64,000 nt of DNA from Candidatus Colwellia aromaticivorans (GCF_003333305.1 NZ_QOLD01000020.1:1-64000), one strand, 5' to 3'; positions 28,038 to 37,957 are shown, counted from the stretch's first letter. Made by a program: numbers and translations. Notes: generated by a model not told the origin, from the sequence alone.

Positions 28038-29171
28038 CTAAGCGCTACTGAAACCTAAGCGATGTGGCACACCGCTATAGGCGTTAAATGACGAAGTTAC
28101 TTGCACTGCTGAAAACTCCCTGCGAATTGGGTAGTTTTTTCTAAGAGCATCGAAACCTTGACTTGATAATTGGTGACGAAAAATAGCATCGTCCCGTCTA
28201 ACATCGTAAACCATTTTTACTAACTGGTTTAGTACTATTTCATTAAATTCTTTATTTAATTCTACAGATGAAATACTAGCTATAGGTAGAAGTGTTGTTA
28301 ACTGACATACAGGCTCAATATTAATATGTTGGCATAATGCCTGATATAGCATTTCTGTACCACGCGCTTTTCCTTCTAAGCTATAACCTGCTATATGGGC
28401 TGTAGCTATTTCGGTATAGTCTATAAGTGGTGTTAATACCTCTGGCTCACCTTCCCATACATCTAATACTAATTTAACTCCATGGCCTGATTTTTTTAGC
28501 GCAAGTAAGGCGTGATTATCTATGACCTCACCACGACAAGCACTGATCAATATTTGTTCATCTTTTAAATTACTTAACCGAGTCTCATCTATTAGATGAT
28601 AGGTAGGATATTCACCACCCATAACTTTAGGTACATGCAATGAAATAACATCACACTCAAGCACCTCCTCTAATGATACAAACTTTCTTATATCCTTTGG
28701 GGCAGAGGCAAGTAGCGGATCACAAATTTTGTATTGAATACCTAATGCTGATAACTTTTCACTTAAACGAGTACCCGTGTTTCCGCCACCAACAATCCCT
28801 ACACTGAGCTTTGTTAAATCAAATAAATACCGTTCAGCTAAAACAACTAAGGCACTAATAACATATTCGGCAACCGAAACTGCATTACAACCAGGAGCTG
28901 AATGAAAAGTAACATCACGATCAGCAAGATAAGCTTGATCTATGTGATCTGTACCTATAGTGGCAGTACCAACGAAGGTTATATTTTGATTTTTATGTAA
29001 TAGCGCTTCATCAACCTGAGTAATTGAGCGCACTAATAACACGTCAGCATCAAGGACTTGCTCAGGGGATAAATCTCGACCTGAAAAAGGTATTAACTTA
29101 GTATCATTGACAACTAAATCATTAAAAAACTCTTTAGCGTAAGGCATATTTTCATCGAAAAGTATTTTCAT
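28038..29171 (-). CDS. pdxB: Erythronate-4-phosphate dehydrogenase
   Basis: The second step of DXP-dependent pyridoxal phosphate synthesis, oxidising 4-phosphoerythronate. A D-2-hydroxyacid dehydrogenase fold is seen, with the start MKILFDENMPYAKEFF. The NAD motif is VGIVGGGNTGTRL, the catalytic Arg is in ISACRGEVID, and the Glu/His pair lies in DVWEGEP and TAHIAGYSLEGKARG. The C-terminal PdxB-specific dimerisation domain is present. 377 aa. It lies 49 bp upstream of asd. Confidence 0.95.
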   Translation of the reverse strand: MKILFDENMPYAKEFFNDLVVNDTKLIPFSGRDLSPEQVLDADVLLVRSITQVDEALLHKNQNITFVGTATIGTDHIDQAYLADRDVTFHSAPGCNAVSVAEYVISALVVLAERYLFDLTKLSVGIVGGGNTGTRLSEKLSALGIQYKICDPLLASAPKDIRKFVSLEEVLECDVISLHVPKVMGGEYPTYHLIDETRLSNLKDEQILISACRGEVIDNHALLALKKSGHGVKLVLDVWEGEPEVLTPLIDYTEIATAHIAGYSLEGKARGTEMLYQALCQHINIEPVCQLTTLLPIASISSVELNKEFNEIVLNQLVKMVYDVRRDDAIFRHQLSSQGFDALRKNYPIRREFSAVQVTSSFNAYSGVPHRLGFSSA

Positions 29172-29233
29172 TGATGCTTAAAGCTATTAGATGATTGGGA
29201 GGTTTCGCGTATTATACTCAGTTTATTTGCCAT

Positions 29234-29272
29234 AAAAAAGCCATGTGGATCAATTTATCTCACATGGCTTCA
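29234..29272 (-). terminator. Terminator of fabB
   Basis: AAGCCATGTG (29238-29247) pairs with CACATGGCTT (29261-29270). Read on the minus strand it is followed by a T-run (29234-29239). It lies between fabB and pdxB and separates their transcripts. Confidence 0.85.
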
Positions 29273-29355
29273 TTTGAACTCTTAATTTAAACTCTTAACT
29301 TGAACTTTTGTGTGCTTAAACTTAACATTCGAAATTCAACACTGACAAAGCATCA

Positions 29356-30570
29356 CTAGCCTTTATACTTCTGCATCACTAACGTCGCGTTAGTGCCACC
29401 AAAACCAAAACTGTTAGACATTACTAAATTAAGTTCAACGTCACGTTTTTCAGTAACAATATCTAAACCTTGTGCTTGTTCATCTAAGTTTTCAATATTA
29501 ATTGATGGCGCAACAAAGTTGTTTTCCATCATTAAGATTGAGTAAATTGCTTCATGAACACCAGCTGCACCTAATGCGTGACCAGTCATTGCTTTAGTTG
29601 CGCTAATCGCAGGTGATTTTTCACCGAATAGGGCTTGAATCGCGCCAAGTTCTTTAACATCACCTACCGGAGTCGATGTGCCGTGAGTATTTAAATAATC
29701 TACTTCGCCAGTCACACCTTGCATGGCTTGTTGCATACAACGTACTGCGCCTTCACCACTTGGTGCTACCATGTCGTAACCATCAGATGTAGCTCCGTAG
29801 CCAACTAGTTCGGCATAAATGTGTGCGCCACGAGAAAGTGCGTGTTCTAGCTCTTCAACAACAACCATACCGCCGCCGCCAGAAATAACAAAACCATCTC
29901 TATCAGCATCATAAGTACGTGAAGCTAGTTCAGGGGTATCATTACGACCCGCAGATAATGCGCCCATACCATCAAACATCATAGCTAAGGACCAATCAAC
30001 TTCTTCACCACCACCAGCAAAAACAATATCTTGCTTGCCTAGTTGAATAAGCTCCATGGCATTACCAATACAATGAGCACTAGTTGCACACGCTGAACTG
30101 ATAGAATAGTTAACACCTTTAATTTTAAAAGGTGTTGCTAAACAGGCCGATACGGTACTACTCATCGTTTTAGGAACCGCATAAGGACCTACACGGCGAA
30201 TACCGCGGCTACGAAGGGTATCAGTTGACGCAACAATGTTGGCTGAAGATGCGCCACCAGAGCCAGCAACAATGCCGGTACGAAAATTAGATACTTGTTC
30301 ATCTGTTAATTTTGCATCACTAATGGCTTGTTCCATAGCAATATAAGAATAACCTGCTGCATCACCCATAAAGCGTAATGCTTTACGATCAATGTGATCT
30401 TTAATATCAATATCAGGTCTGCCCCACACATTACTTTTTAAGCCTTGCTCAGCAAAACTTTCCGAGTGAGTTATACCTGACTTACCAGATTTTAATGACG
30501 CTAAAACTTCTTCTGCATTATTACCAATGCTTGAGACTATACCGAGACCGGTGATCACTACACGTTTCAT
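29356..30570 (-). CDS. fabB: Beta-ketoacyl-ACP synthase I
   Basis: A condensing enzyme of fatty-acid elongation, needed for unsaturated fatty acids together with FabA. Active-site Cys161 is in [12 protein letters not shown], and the two catalytic histidines are in [11 protein letters not shown] and [12 protein letters not shown]. The glycine-rich C-terminus is [14 protein letters not shown]. 404 aa matches FabB and not FabF by its start ([18 protein letters not shown]) and by its neighbour mnmC. A FabR-like palindrome lies upstream. In a cold-adapted host this gene would help to set membrane fluidity. Confidence 0.95.
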   Translation of the reverse strand: MKRVVITGLGIVSSIGNNAEEVLASLKSGKSGITHSESFAEQGLKSNVWGRPDIDIKDHIDRKALRFMGDAAGYSYIAMEQAISDAKLTDEQVSNFRTGIVAGSGGASSANIVASTDTLRSRGIRRVGPYAVPKTMSSTVSACLATPFKIKGVNYSISSACATSAHCIGNAMELIQLGKQDIVFAGGGEEVDWSLAMMFDGMGALSAGRNDTPELASRTYDADRDGFVISGGGGMVVVEELEHALSRGAHIYAELVGYGATSDGYDMVAPSGEGAVRCMQQAMQGVTGEVDYLNTHGTSTPVGDVKELGAIQALFGEKSPAISATKAMTGHALGAAGVHEAIYSILMMENNFVAPSINIENLDEQAQGLDIVTEKRDVELNLVMSNSFGFGGTNATLVMQKYKG

Positions 30571-30674
30571 TTAAATAACCATTATTATAATAAGAAAATT
30601 TCAAAAATCGGACATATCATTATACTTAACTTAGCCCCCAAACTGGTATTACTAGTTAGCTAACCTAGTAAACC

Positions 30675-30692
30675 AGCGTACACATGTACGCT
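30675..30692. promoter_or_regulatory. FabR-like operator upstream of fabB
   Basis: AGCGTACACATGTACGCT has 8-bp arms around a CA centre. It closely resembles the GCGTACA/TGTACGC palindrome bound by FabR, the TetR-type repressor of fabA and fabB in gammaproteobacteria. It lies about 105 bp before the fabB start and about 45 bp upstream of a TATAAT hexamer (near 30626-30631, minus strand). Recognition is from memory of the motif. Confidence 0.6.
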
Positions 30693-30816
30693 ATACTATA
30701 TTTTTAATAAAAATATATCTACGCCCTTTAGCTAAAAAAGAAATGAATATCACTGATCTCAATCAATAATTATCGTAAAATATGCCGATGCAAGCTAAGT
30801 AAAACCAACTAAACAT

Positions 30817-32214
30817 ATGAATAACAAAATAAAATCAAGTTTTCAATCCGATAGTACGACCTACTCTGAACAATTTAGTGATATTAATGTTGAGTGTAGA
30901 TCTGGCTACAAATTAAGGCCACAAATAACAAAACCACAACACGTCAGCATTATCGGTGGTGGTATCGCTTCTGCTTGCGCTGCTTATACTTTAACTAAGC
31001 AAGGCATAAAAGTTACTTTATACTGCAAAGACAATACTCTCGCCCAAGGCGCTTCAAGCAATGCTATCGGTGCATTGTATCCGTTATTACACCAGCAAAA
31101 AGATGACATTAGTTTATTTTACCAGCAAGCTTTTTGGCGAGCGAAAGCGCTTTATACTGAAGTGGCTGAACAAGGATTCGATTTTCCTCATAGTTGGTGT
31201 GGTTTACTAGAAATAGGCTATAAAGAGTCAATAGTAAAACGCCAAGAAAAATTCACTGAACTTGCCACTTGGCCAACCGAGCTTATTCATAAAATTAGCG
31301 CTGAACAGGCGAGTGAAATTGCCAATATAACATTAAGTAATGGCGGCCTATTTATGCCAAATGCTGGTTGGATAGCTCCTCAAGAACTTGTTAAACAAAT
31401 GATTAATGTAGCCAAAGCCACAGGTAGGTTAAATGTTAATACTAATGTTTTGGTGAATAAAATAGAACAAGTACAACCCATTGAAGATCATACTCAAAAA
31501 GTGAAAGCTGAAAAAGAGAAAACACACTGGCGATTACGCACTGACAAAGGTGATTTTGATGCCAGTGTTTTAGTGGTATGTGGTGGTGCAGAAATTATTG
31601 ACGCTGAGTTTATCAAACAATTGCCCTTTAGCTCAGTTCAAGGGCAAGTAACCTCGATGACAACTAACAGTCGCATTAACGCATTATCTACGGTTATTTG
31701 TCATAAAGGTTATTTAACCCCTACCAGCAACGCTTCTCAACACCAAGGCATTCATTGTATCGGTGCCACTTTTAAGAAAAATAACACGAGCACTATCGCG
31801 ACAAAAGAAGATGACAAGTTCAATTTAAACATGCTTTATAGCTGCTTACCTGAGTTAGCTAAGGAAATAAATTGGACTGAGCAAGATATATCAACCAGTA
31901 AAGCAAGGCTACGCTGTATGACACCAGACCATATGCCTATGGTTGGCGCAATGCCTGATATTCAAAAACATATCGAGACATACCCTCATCTGGCCAAAGA
32001 TAAAAATTGGAAATACAACCAAGCGGCGCCTGTGGTTAATAACCTTTATGTAATGATGGGCTTTGGTGCTCGTGGTTTATGTTCAGCACCTTTAGCCGCA
32101 GATATTTTAACAGCAGATTTATGCGGTACACCTTACCCTGTAAGTAACGATATGTTATTTAACTTAAGTCCAAATCGCTTTGTTATTCGCGATATAGTTA
32201 GACGAAAAGTTTAA
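30817..32214 (+). CDS. mnmC: MnmC oxidase-half protein (FAD-dependent tRNA cmnm5U demodification)
   Basis: The C-terminal domain of MnmC removes the carboxymethyl group of cmnm5(s2)U34 in tRNA using FAD. The FAD-binding motif [17 protein letters not shown] begins at residue 43. The rest follows the family through [34 protein letters not shown] and [16 protein letters not shown] to NPNRFVIRD. The usual protein is about 660 aa with an N-terminal methyltransferase half. Here only 42 residues precede the FAD domain, and no methyltransferase sequence is found upstream in any frame up to fabB. The divergent fabB-mnmC arrangement is the conserved one. No frameshift is visible. Confidence 0.88.
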   Translation: MNNKIKSSFQSDSTTYSEQFSDINVECRSGYKLRPQITKPQHVSIIGGGIASACAAYTLTKQGIKVTLYCKDNTLAQGASSNAIGALYPLLHQQKDDISLFYQQAFWRAKALYTEVAEQGFDFPHSWCGLLEIGYKESIVKRQEKFTELATWPTELIHKISAEQASEIANITLSNGGLFMPNAGWIAPQELVKQMINVAKATGRLNVNTNVLVNKIEQVQPIEDHTQKVKAEKEKTHWRLRTDKGDFDASVLVVCGGAEIIDAEFIKQLPFSSVQGQVTSMTTNSRINALSTVICHKGYLTPTSNASQHQGIHCIGATFKKNNTSTIATKEDDKFNLNMLYSCLPELAKEINWTEQDISTSKARLRCMTPDHMPMVGAMPDIQKHIETYPHLAKDKNWKYNQAAPVVNNLYVMMGFGARGLCSAPLAADILTADLCGTPYPVSNDMLFNLSPNRFVIRDIVRRKV

Positions 32215-32291
32215 CGAATGAAATGAATGAAATATAAAATCTTATCGACGGTCTTTTATTAACATATAAATGAGTAAAAGAAGATAATTTA

Positions 32292-32498
32292 ATGAAAAAG
32301 CTCGAACACAAATTACTCCCCTGCGTTTTTTGTACCATTGGACTTAATTGTTATGTTGTTGGCCACAACCTAGTACATGCAAGTGTTCAAAAATTAATGA
32401 ACCCTAAAAATAAAGAGTCTGTGGCTAACGATGAGCAATACGATGAACATTACACTGTGTTAAAAAGTGATGACAGAAAGTTACCAAATACAAAATAA
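32292..32498 (+). CDS. Small hypothetical protein
   Basis: 68 aa (MKKLEHKLLPCVFCTIGLNC...), preceded by AAAAGAAGATAATTTA, an acceptable ribosome-binding site. It has a weakly hydrophobic N-terminal half with three cysteines and a polar tail (NDEQYDEHYTVLKSDDRKL). I recognise no family. It may be real because nothing else occupies the plus strand between mnmC and the acyltransferase gene, but there is no independent support. Confidence 0.35.
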   Translation: MKKLEHKLLPCVFCTIGLNCYVVGHNLVHASVQKLMNPKNKESVANDEQYDEHYTVLKSDDRKLPNTK

Positions 32499-32605
32499 AA
32501 TAAATACAGCCATGCGCCACTCCATCAATTGTCGATGATCTTATTTTCACTTTAGACTAAGATTCCCGATTAAGAAACCACGGGAATGACGCTCCTGAGC
32601 TATGT

Positions 32606-32640
32606 GCATAGGCATAGGCATAGGCATAGGCATAGGCATA
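32606..32640. repeat. Hexanucleotide GCATAG microsatellite
   Basis: The unit GCATAG occurs 5.8 times without error. It lies about 90 bp upstream of the acyltransferase start, next to a hairpin of the type TTCCCG...CGGGAA (32560-32590) that recurs near 35.2 kb. Length variation by slippage is likely between strains. Confidence 0.9.
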
Positions 32641-32730
32641 ATAATTTTAACCTTCACTTACTTAGTATCACCTAAGTGTATAGAGTTGTATTAAACAGCA
32701 ATACAAACTTGGTTTGATCAGGAAGATAAC

Positions 32731-34539
32731 ATGAGTAGTAGCAAAGTTGAAAACACACTAAGCTCAATAGAACCGAACTCTAACCCTAAACCTTTATCAC
32801 ACATCAGCCTTGCTGCTTTTTCACAAAAAACCATCTCTGGTAAAGTGTTCAACTTTTTCGCGCCTATTTTAGATAGACTACTCGGCATAAAAAAACTCAA
32901 CAACCTTTATATAGAACAACAGTTTTCAGGCCTAGACAAACAAGATTTTTCAGAAAAGCTATTAGATGCGCTAGGTGTCAGTATTTTATCGGTGGATAAA
33001 GTACTTAATAAAATTCCCAAAACAGGCAAGTGCATTGTTGTTTGTAATCATCCCTATGGCATGGTTGAAGGCGTCATTATTGCGCATCTATTAACGAACT
33101 ACCGAAAAGACACCAAAGTAATGGCAAATATTGGCCTTAAAGTGTTTAAAGAAATAAACGATTATTTTATTTTTGCCAATCCATTAAAACCTAAAGCAGT
33201 GATTAATAGTACCGCCATAAAGCAATGTTATCGGCATGTAGAAAATGATGGGTTATTAGTGATATTTCCAGCCGGTCGAGTATCTTTTTATCAAAGTGAA
33301 CAAAAAGTAATTACTGATGGTCATTGGAATCGCTTAGCCGTAAATATAGCTGACAAAACACAATCGCCTATTTTACCCATATTTATTTCTGGAACCAACT
33401 CAGCACTTTTTCACCGTTTAGGGCGAGTTTATTATCGTTTTCGTTTATTGATGCTAGCCCGAGAAATGTTTAAATTACAAAACCATCAAATTACACTGAG
33501 TGCCAACAACCTAATTACGCCAAAGCAATTAGCCCCCTTTAGCAACAGTGAAATGAAAAACAATCTCTTACGATTACAGTGTTACTTAAATGATCAACAG
33601 TATTTTCAACCTTGGCTACAAGATGAAGCTAAAACATTGATAAGTCCTGTCGCTGAAAAAACCGATAGTGCTTTGATAAAGTCTGAACTAGAGAAACTAC
33701 CAGCAAAACAACATTTATTAGCCTTTAAACATTATGCTGTTTACTACGGTTATCAAACACAAATACCAAACTGTGTAAAAGAAATAGCCCGTTTACGTGA
33801 GTTAACTTTCCGTGATTTAGACGAAGGCAGTGGAGAGCCATACGACACCGATAAGTTTGATGCTACCTATATGCATCTATTTATCTATGATCATAATAAT
33901 AATCAAATCACAGGGGCTTATCGTATTGGCCAAACAGATAGACTACAAAAGCAAGGCGGTTTAGCACAATTGTATCTGTCACAAATGTTTAACTTTAACG
34001 ACGACTTTATTAACCAGCAACAACCTTGTTTGGAAATGGGACGCTCTTTTATTATTGCCAGCGAACAAAAAAGCTATCACAGCCTATTATTACTTTGGAA
34101 AGGCATTGGTGCCTATGTTTCTCAAAATCCAAGATACCGTACTTTTTACGGAACCGTTTCATTAAGTAAACTATATGATCCTCGCTCAGTTGCCATTATG
34201 GAAAAAATTATGGTGAATGCATCAGCAGGTGTAACAGCAAAAACAGCCTTTAGTGGACAACTACATCCTGAAGTAACTCAGTTTATGGAGCAAAATACTC
34301 TTGGTCTAGAAGGACTATCAACAATCATTAGCGCAATAGAGGAAGATGGTAAAGATATACCCGTACTGCTAAAGCAATATCATAAACTTGGCGCTAACTT
34401 TCATTGTATGGCTATTGATACTAACTTCAACCAAACGCCCGGTTTATTGTTAAGTGTTCATTTTCCTAGCGCGCCAAAAAAATTACTAAAACTCTATTTG
34501 GGTAATAACAAGGCTGATTATTTAGCCTACAAAGAATAG
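32731..34539 (+). CDS. OlsF-like bifunctional acyltransferase (putative aminolipid synthase)
   Basis: Two acyltransferase modules in one 602-residue chain. The N-terminal half is a PlsC-type lysophospholipid acyltransferase fold, with the His-containing block VVCNHPYGMVEGVI at His107 and IFPAGRVSF near 190. The C-terminal half (from about 320) is a GNAT-like N-acyltransferase of the OlsB/hemolysin type, with ARLRELTFRDLDEGSGEPYDTDKFD, GAYRIGQTDRL and CLEMGRSFI. This order is that of OlsF from Serratia, which makes ornithine lipids by N- then O-acylation. The acceptor amino acid is not readable here. The alternative is a general putative hemolysin acyltransferase. Confidence 0.75.
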   Translation: MSSSKVENTLSSIEPNSNPKPLSHISLAAFSQKTISGKVFNFFAPILDRLLGIKKLNNLYIEQQFSGLDKQDFSEKLLDALGVSILSVDKVLNKIPKTGKCIVVCNHPYGMVEGVIIAHLLTNYRKDTKVMANIGLKVFKEINDYFIFANPLKPKAVINSTAIKQCYRHVENDGLLVIFPAGRVSFYQSEQKVITDGHWNRLAVNIADKTQSPILPIFISGTNSALFHRLGRVYYRFRLLMLAREMFKLQNHQITLSANNLITPKQLAPFSNSEMKNNLLRLQCYLNDQQYFQPWLQDEAKTLISPVAEKTDSALIKSELEKLPAKQHLLAFKHYAVYYGYQTQIPNCVKEIARLRELTFRDLDEGSGEPYDTDKFDATYMHLFIYDHNNNQITGAYRIGQTDRLQKQGGLAQLYLSQMFNFNDDFINQQQPCLEMGRSFIIASEQKSYHSLLLLWKGIGAYVSQNPRYRTFYGTVSLSKLYDPRSVAIMEKIMVNASAGVTAKTAFSGQLHPEVTQFMEQNTLGLEGLSTIISAIEEDGKDIPVLLKQYHKLGANFHCMAIDTNFNQTPGLLLSVHFPSAPKKLLKLYLGNNKADYLAYKE

Positions 34540-34553
34540 CAATTATACCCAGG

Positions 34554-35066
34554 TTACGCTTTTCTCAAATAAGTTGCGGTAGCTGGCGCAATACCAAAAC
34601 TACTTGGTAATTCCATGCCTTGGTGCTGAGCAATTTGCGCAATCATTGCATAATGATGTACCGCGTGGCTACCAGTAAAGACTAACTCTCGCGCTAACGA
34701 GGTAGGCACTGATTGCACTTTCTGTTCATGTACTGAAACTTCTGTCGATAAAGTTAAAGCGCGCGTTAAATCTGTATTTACTAATGAATTAAGCCAGTAT
34801 GAAATTTGTGACAATTTATCCAAGGCTAACGCAGGATCTTGCTCTACCTTCGAATGTCGATGCCTAATATCGTAATCAACCTTGCCTAATGGTAAGCCAG
34901 TAATAAGCGCTAAGTAATGATCAATAATATGGCGCATATGCGCCCCTGCTGAACTCATAAATAACGGTGAAAACACCTCACGGTAATTAGCATTATTATT
35001 GTTATTGGGTAGCAGATTAAGATAATCCTGCCCCTGTTTTATTATTTCTAACTGGCTAGTTAACAT
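34554..35066 (-). CDS. DinB-like four-helix-bundle protein
   Basis: 170 aa. The family signature is a three-His metal site on a four-helix bundle: MRHIIDHYLAL (about 43-53) supplies the first and GSHAVHHYAMIAQIA (about 131-145) the last two. DinB/YfiT-like proteins include thiol-dependent transferases and DNA-damage-induced proteins, but the activity of this one is unknown. It is convergent with the acyltransferase gene, with a gap of 14 bp. Confidence 0.75.
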   Translation of the reverse strand: MLTSQLEIIKQGQDYLNLLPNNNNNANYREVFSPLFMSSAGAHMRHIIDHYLALITGLPLGKVDYDIRHRHSKVEQDPALALDKLSQISYWLNSLVNTDLTRALTLSTEVSVHEQKVQSVPTSLARELVFTGSHAVHHYAMIAQIAQHQGMELPSSFGIAPATATYLRKA

Positions 35067-35154
35067 GCCTTAACCCTTGTCTTAATTCTCTGTACAAACA
35101 AAGACCGCGTACCATGAAATATCTTTCACTTCTTGTATCTATTCACCATACCTA

Positions 35155-35245
35155 GTATTCCCGTCATTCCAGTTGTGTCTTAAGCTAGAATCTCAGTGTT
35201 TAAAATTCTAGACTCCCGATTTAAAGACCTCGGGAGTGACGATAG
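35155..35245. repeat. Inverted-repeat intergenic element
   Basis: TTCCCGTCATTCC at the left and CTCGGGAGTGACG at the right form an imperfect inverted pair, with two internal hairpins: TAGAAT...ATTCTA, and CTCCCGATTT...CCTCGGGAG. The right arm closely resembles 32560-32590 upstream of the acyltransferase. It has no gene. It fills most of the 213-bp gap between the dinB-like gene and yfcL. Confidence 0.55.
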
Positions 35246-35279
35246 GTGAATAGTTACCACTTCTTTAGCTATTTTAATT

Positions 35280-35552
35280 TTACATCGCTTGCTGTAATAC
35301 CGACCAATAATTTTGCACTATGGCATTATCTTGTGGACTAAGTTCAGTTTTTACTTTGGCTAATTTATCAGTGACTGAGTCAATTAGTTCAGCTGATATT
35401 TCTTGTTGCTCACCTAATGTTGGTGACACGGCAGATGAGAATAAACCGCGTAAATAGCTACTTGCGAATAAAGTATCATTATCGATATCTTGATCAAACA
35501 AGCTATCAAAATGCTGATAAAGATCAGCGACTGTGTGCAATTTTTTTAACAT
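35280..35552 (-). CDS. yfcL: YfcL family protein
   Basis: 90 aa, a small acidic protein with the YfcL pattern (HFDSLFDQDIDNDTLFASSYLRG, then QDNAIVQNYWSVLQQAM). Function is unknown in all species. The neighbour pair yfcL-epmC (yfcM) next to fabB/mnmC is also conserved in E. coli, although here an ATP-NAD-kinase-like gene has come between them. Confidence 0.8.
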   Translation of the reverse strand: MLKKLHTVADLYQHFDSLFDQDIDNDTLFASSYLRGLFSSAVSPTLGEQQEISAELIDSVTDKLAKVKTELSPQDNAIVQNYWSVLQQAM

Positions 35553-35633
35553 GGAATCTCTTTGTAATGTTTATTTATTATGACTAAGGGGAGTTTACTT
35601 AAAAAAGGCTAATACCAAAACTAGGTAACTGAC

Positions 35634-36809
35634 TTATTCTGGGCTAGCAACCGGATATAAAACCTGATCTTTATACCCGGTAGTAACAGGCATAAATCCT
35701 GATAATTTTTGATCTAATTTAACATCACCGGTATCACTGATTAGTGGCCTATTTTCAAGTGCGGTTAATTTAGTTTTACTGGCAATAATGGTAATATTTT
35801 CTTTCCCACCTTTTTGCTCAATGATGTGATTAATAATACGCGGGCTTAATTGTTGGTTACCTCGCCCAAACAAGTGACCTTGACCACCGATTAAGGTAAT
35901 AATCAAATGCACGCTTTGCTTATTCTGCTCGGCTCGCATTAACTGTTCCCACAATTTTTCCTCGGTAACATCACTAGCGATCAAATCATTATTTTGCACC
36001 AAATCTACACCAAGTAAGGTATTGTCTAGGTTAAGCTCGGTCATTAAAAAAGCCGTTGTTGAGCCAGAGCCAATAATAAATAAGCTATCCTCGCCATCAC
36101 TCATTTGATCAATGACATCTTCGCTCAGGTCATGCAATACCAGTTCATCTGACTCTTTGCCACCTGACTTCACCGCTTGTACATAACGTAACTCGCTCGG
36201 GATCTGCATTTCCCCAAAGCGCTTTGCTTTAACAACACCTTCGCGAAATAAAGATTCATCAATATCCATAATATCACCGGTCGTTAAGGTGACTAACTGT
36301 TTAGTTACCATTAACTCCACCACACGACCTGCTGCTATTGGCGTGATAGCATACACGCCCGAATGTATTTTACATCCTGCAGGGATACCTAAAACCGGTA
36401 TTTGCGTTTGGTTTTGTTGGTTAGCATGTTCAGTGACTATCTTGGCAATATTACGCGCGGTACCATCGCCGCCAGCAAAAAGAATAATATCAACTTGTTC
36501 AGCAAGTAAGGCCGCAACGGATTGTTCAGTATCATCTGCCTGTGTATTGGCACTGTCGGTTTTATAAACCAATTTAACTGGAAAGCCTAACGCTTTGGCC
36601 GCTTTTTCACCCATCAAGTCATTCACCGTATAAACGGTAATTTCGTCTTGATAGGGCTGTAATACTTTTAATGCGGTTTGTGCGCGGTCATTAGCTTTTG
36701 GCTCTGCACCTAAAGCAAGCGCATGCATAGTCATGCCATCGCTACCTTTTAAAGCAACGCTACCACCAATACCAGCAACAGGGTTAATAATTAAACCTAA
36801 TTTAAACAT
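35634..36809 (-). CDS. ATP-NAD kinase family protein (COG3199-type)
   Basis: 391 aa with a diacylglycerol/NAD-kinase-like fold. It starts FKLGLIINPVAGIGGSVALKGSDG, has the GGDGTARNI phosphate-binding motif near residue 115, and GIPAGCKIHSGVYAI. It is distinct from the true NAD kinase found at 54.4 kb. The family is annotated as ATP-NAD/AcoX kinase, and the substrate is not established. Its start overlaps the end of epmC by 13 bp, so the two are co-translated. Confidence 0.8.
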   Translation of the reverse strand: MFKLGLIINPVAGIGGSVALKGSDGMTMHALALGAEPKANDRAQTALKVLQPYQDEITVYTVNDLMGEKAAKALGFPVKLVYKTDSANTQADDTEQSVAALLAEQVDIILFAGGDGTARNIAKIVTEHANQQNQTQIPVLGIPAGCKIHSGVYAITPIAAGRVVELMVTKQLVTLTTGDIMDIDESLFREGVVKAKRFGEMQIPSELRYVQAVKSGGKESDELVLHDLSEDVIDQMSDGEDSLFIIGSGSTTAFLMTELNLDNTLLGVDLVQNNDLIASDVTEEKLWEQLMRAEQNKQSVHLIITLIGGQGHLFGRGNQQLSPRIINHIIEQKGGKENITIIASKTKLTALENRPLISDTGDVKLDQKLSGFMPVTTGYKDQVLYPVASPE

Positions 36810-37366
36810 ACGCTTTCTTCTTTAATTTTAGAAAAATGTTCAATCGTTAATGGGTATGGCGTATTATAAAATTGCGCTAATACTTCAATAAACTGATTAG
36901 CTCTTTCAGGAAAGCCTTTTTCTAAAAACACCTGAACTTGTTGAAATACTTTCTTTTTAAAACTATTTGTATCTGCTTGAAAGCCACTTAGGTTATCAGA
37001 AGAGACGTGAAACTTTCGTTGTGCGGCAACATTAAACGCCCACTCTATTGCTTGTGGAATAACTTCAACTTGCTCAAACTCTTTCTGTTCTTGCTCATTT
37101 CTTCCATCAGGTTTATACCAGTAGCCAAAGTCTTCTAATAACCGTCTTGCTTCACCGGCTTGACACCAATGAGATATTTCGTGAAATGCACTAGCATAAT
37201 AGCCTCTAGCGAAAATAACTTGATGATACTCGCAATCATCATTAGCTGGACTATATAAAGGCTCATCACCACCTTTAACTAAACGGGTATTATGACTTTG
37301 ACTGAAGCAATCATTGAATAAGGTGATAAGATCTTGATACTGATGAGACTTAATGTGATCTGGCAT
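36797..37366 (-). CDS. epmC: Elongation factor P hydroxylase
   Basis: Hydroxylates the beta-lysylated lysine of EF-P (formerly YfcM). The metal-binding H-E-x-x-H motif is in FHEISHWCQAGEARRLLEDFGYWY (about 60-83), and the rest follows the family through PQAIEWAFNVAA and FHVSSDNL. 189 aa. EpmA and EpmB are not in the window. It overlaps the kinase-like gene downstream. Confidence 0.9.
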   Translation of the reverse strand: MPDHIKSHQYQDLITLFNDCFSQSHNTRLVKGGDEPLYSPANDDCEYHQVIFARGYYASAFHEISHWCQAGEARRLLEDFGYWYKPDGRNEQEQKEFEQVEVIPQAIEWAFNVAAQRKFHVSSDNLSGFQADTNSFKKKVFQQVQVFLEKGFPERANQFIEVLAQFYNTPYPLTIEHFSKIKEESVCLN

Positions 37367-37624
37367 GAAGAGATAACAACATATAAAATTTTATGACACT
37401 ATTGTAACGAAAAAATGTGATTTATACATCGTCATTTATACCTTAAATAAGTGAATATTTTTTTAGTTCTAAATCAAGAGAATTAAGGCTAAGCCGATGG
37501 ATAATAGTTAAGATATTTCAGATTATTTATCCTTAAAAAATCTATTATTGTCAAGTTGTGTGAAAAATAAAAGCATTATGCCTTTAAGCATGCTTTTATT
37601 TATAAACAGAAATCTGTAAAGACA

Positions 37625-37957
37625 TTAAACATCATCTTCGATATTACCTTTACCTTTAGTACGCTCTATAGAATCAAGCTTATGATGAATAGCCGATTTA
37701 ATCATCATATAGGCGCTGATCGGTGCCGTTAGTAATAAAAATAAAGAGATGAGTATTTCTTTTACACTCAAGCCGGCTTCTGTCGTGCTAAAAAAAATCA
37801 TTGCCCCAGTTAACAACGATGCCATTCCCAGTGTTGTCGCTTTAGTTGGGCCATGAAGCCGCATAAAAAAGTCAGGCATTTTCACTAAACCAATAGAGCC
37901 AACGAGTACAAAAGAACCGCCAATTAATAATAATATTGAAATAATCCATTCAGTCAT
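37625..37957 (-). CDS. mrpG: Na+/H+ antiporter subunit G
   Basis: A small subunit of the multi-subunit Mrp antiporter: 110 aa, three membrane segments (about 5-25, 38-58, 65-85), with the family phrase GSIGLVKMPDFFMRLHGPTKATTLG. It is the last gene of the six-gene operon, 10 bp after mrpF. The C-terminus is charged (SIERTKGKGNIEDDV). Confidence 0.92.
   Translation of the reverse strand: MTEWIISILLLIGGSFVLVGSIGLVKMPDFFMRLHGPTKATTLGMASLLTGAMIFFSTTEAGLSVKEILISLFLLLTAPISAYMMIKSAIHHKLDSIERTKGKGNIEDDV

Noticed and set aside
35634-36809. Considered as a second true NAD kinase
   Set aside because: It has the GGDG fold motif but belongs by its start and length to the COG3199-type family; the NadK orthologue with full motifs is at 54.4 kb.
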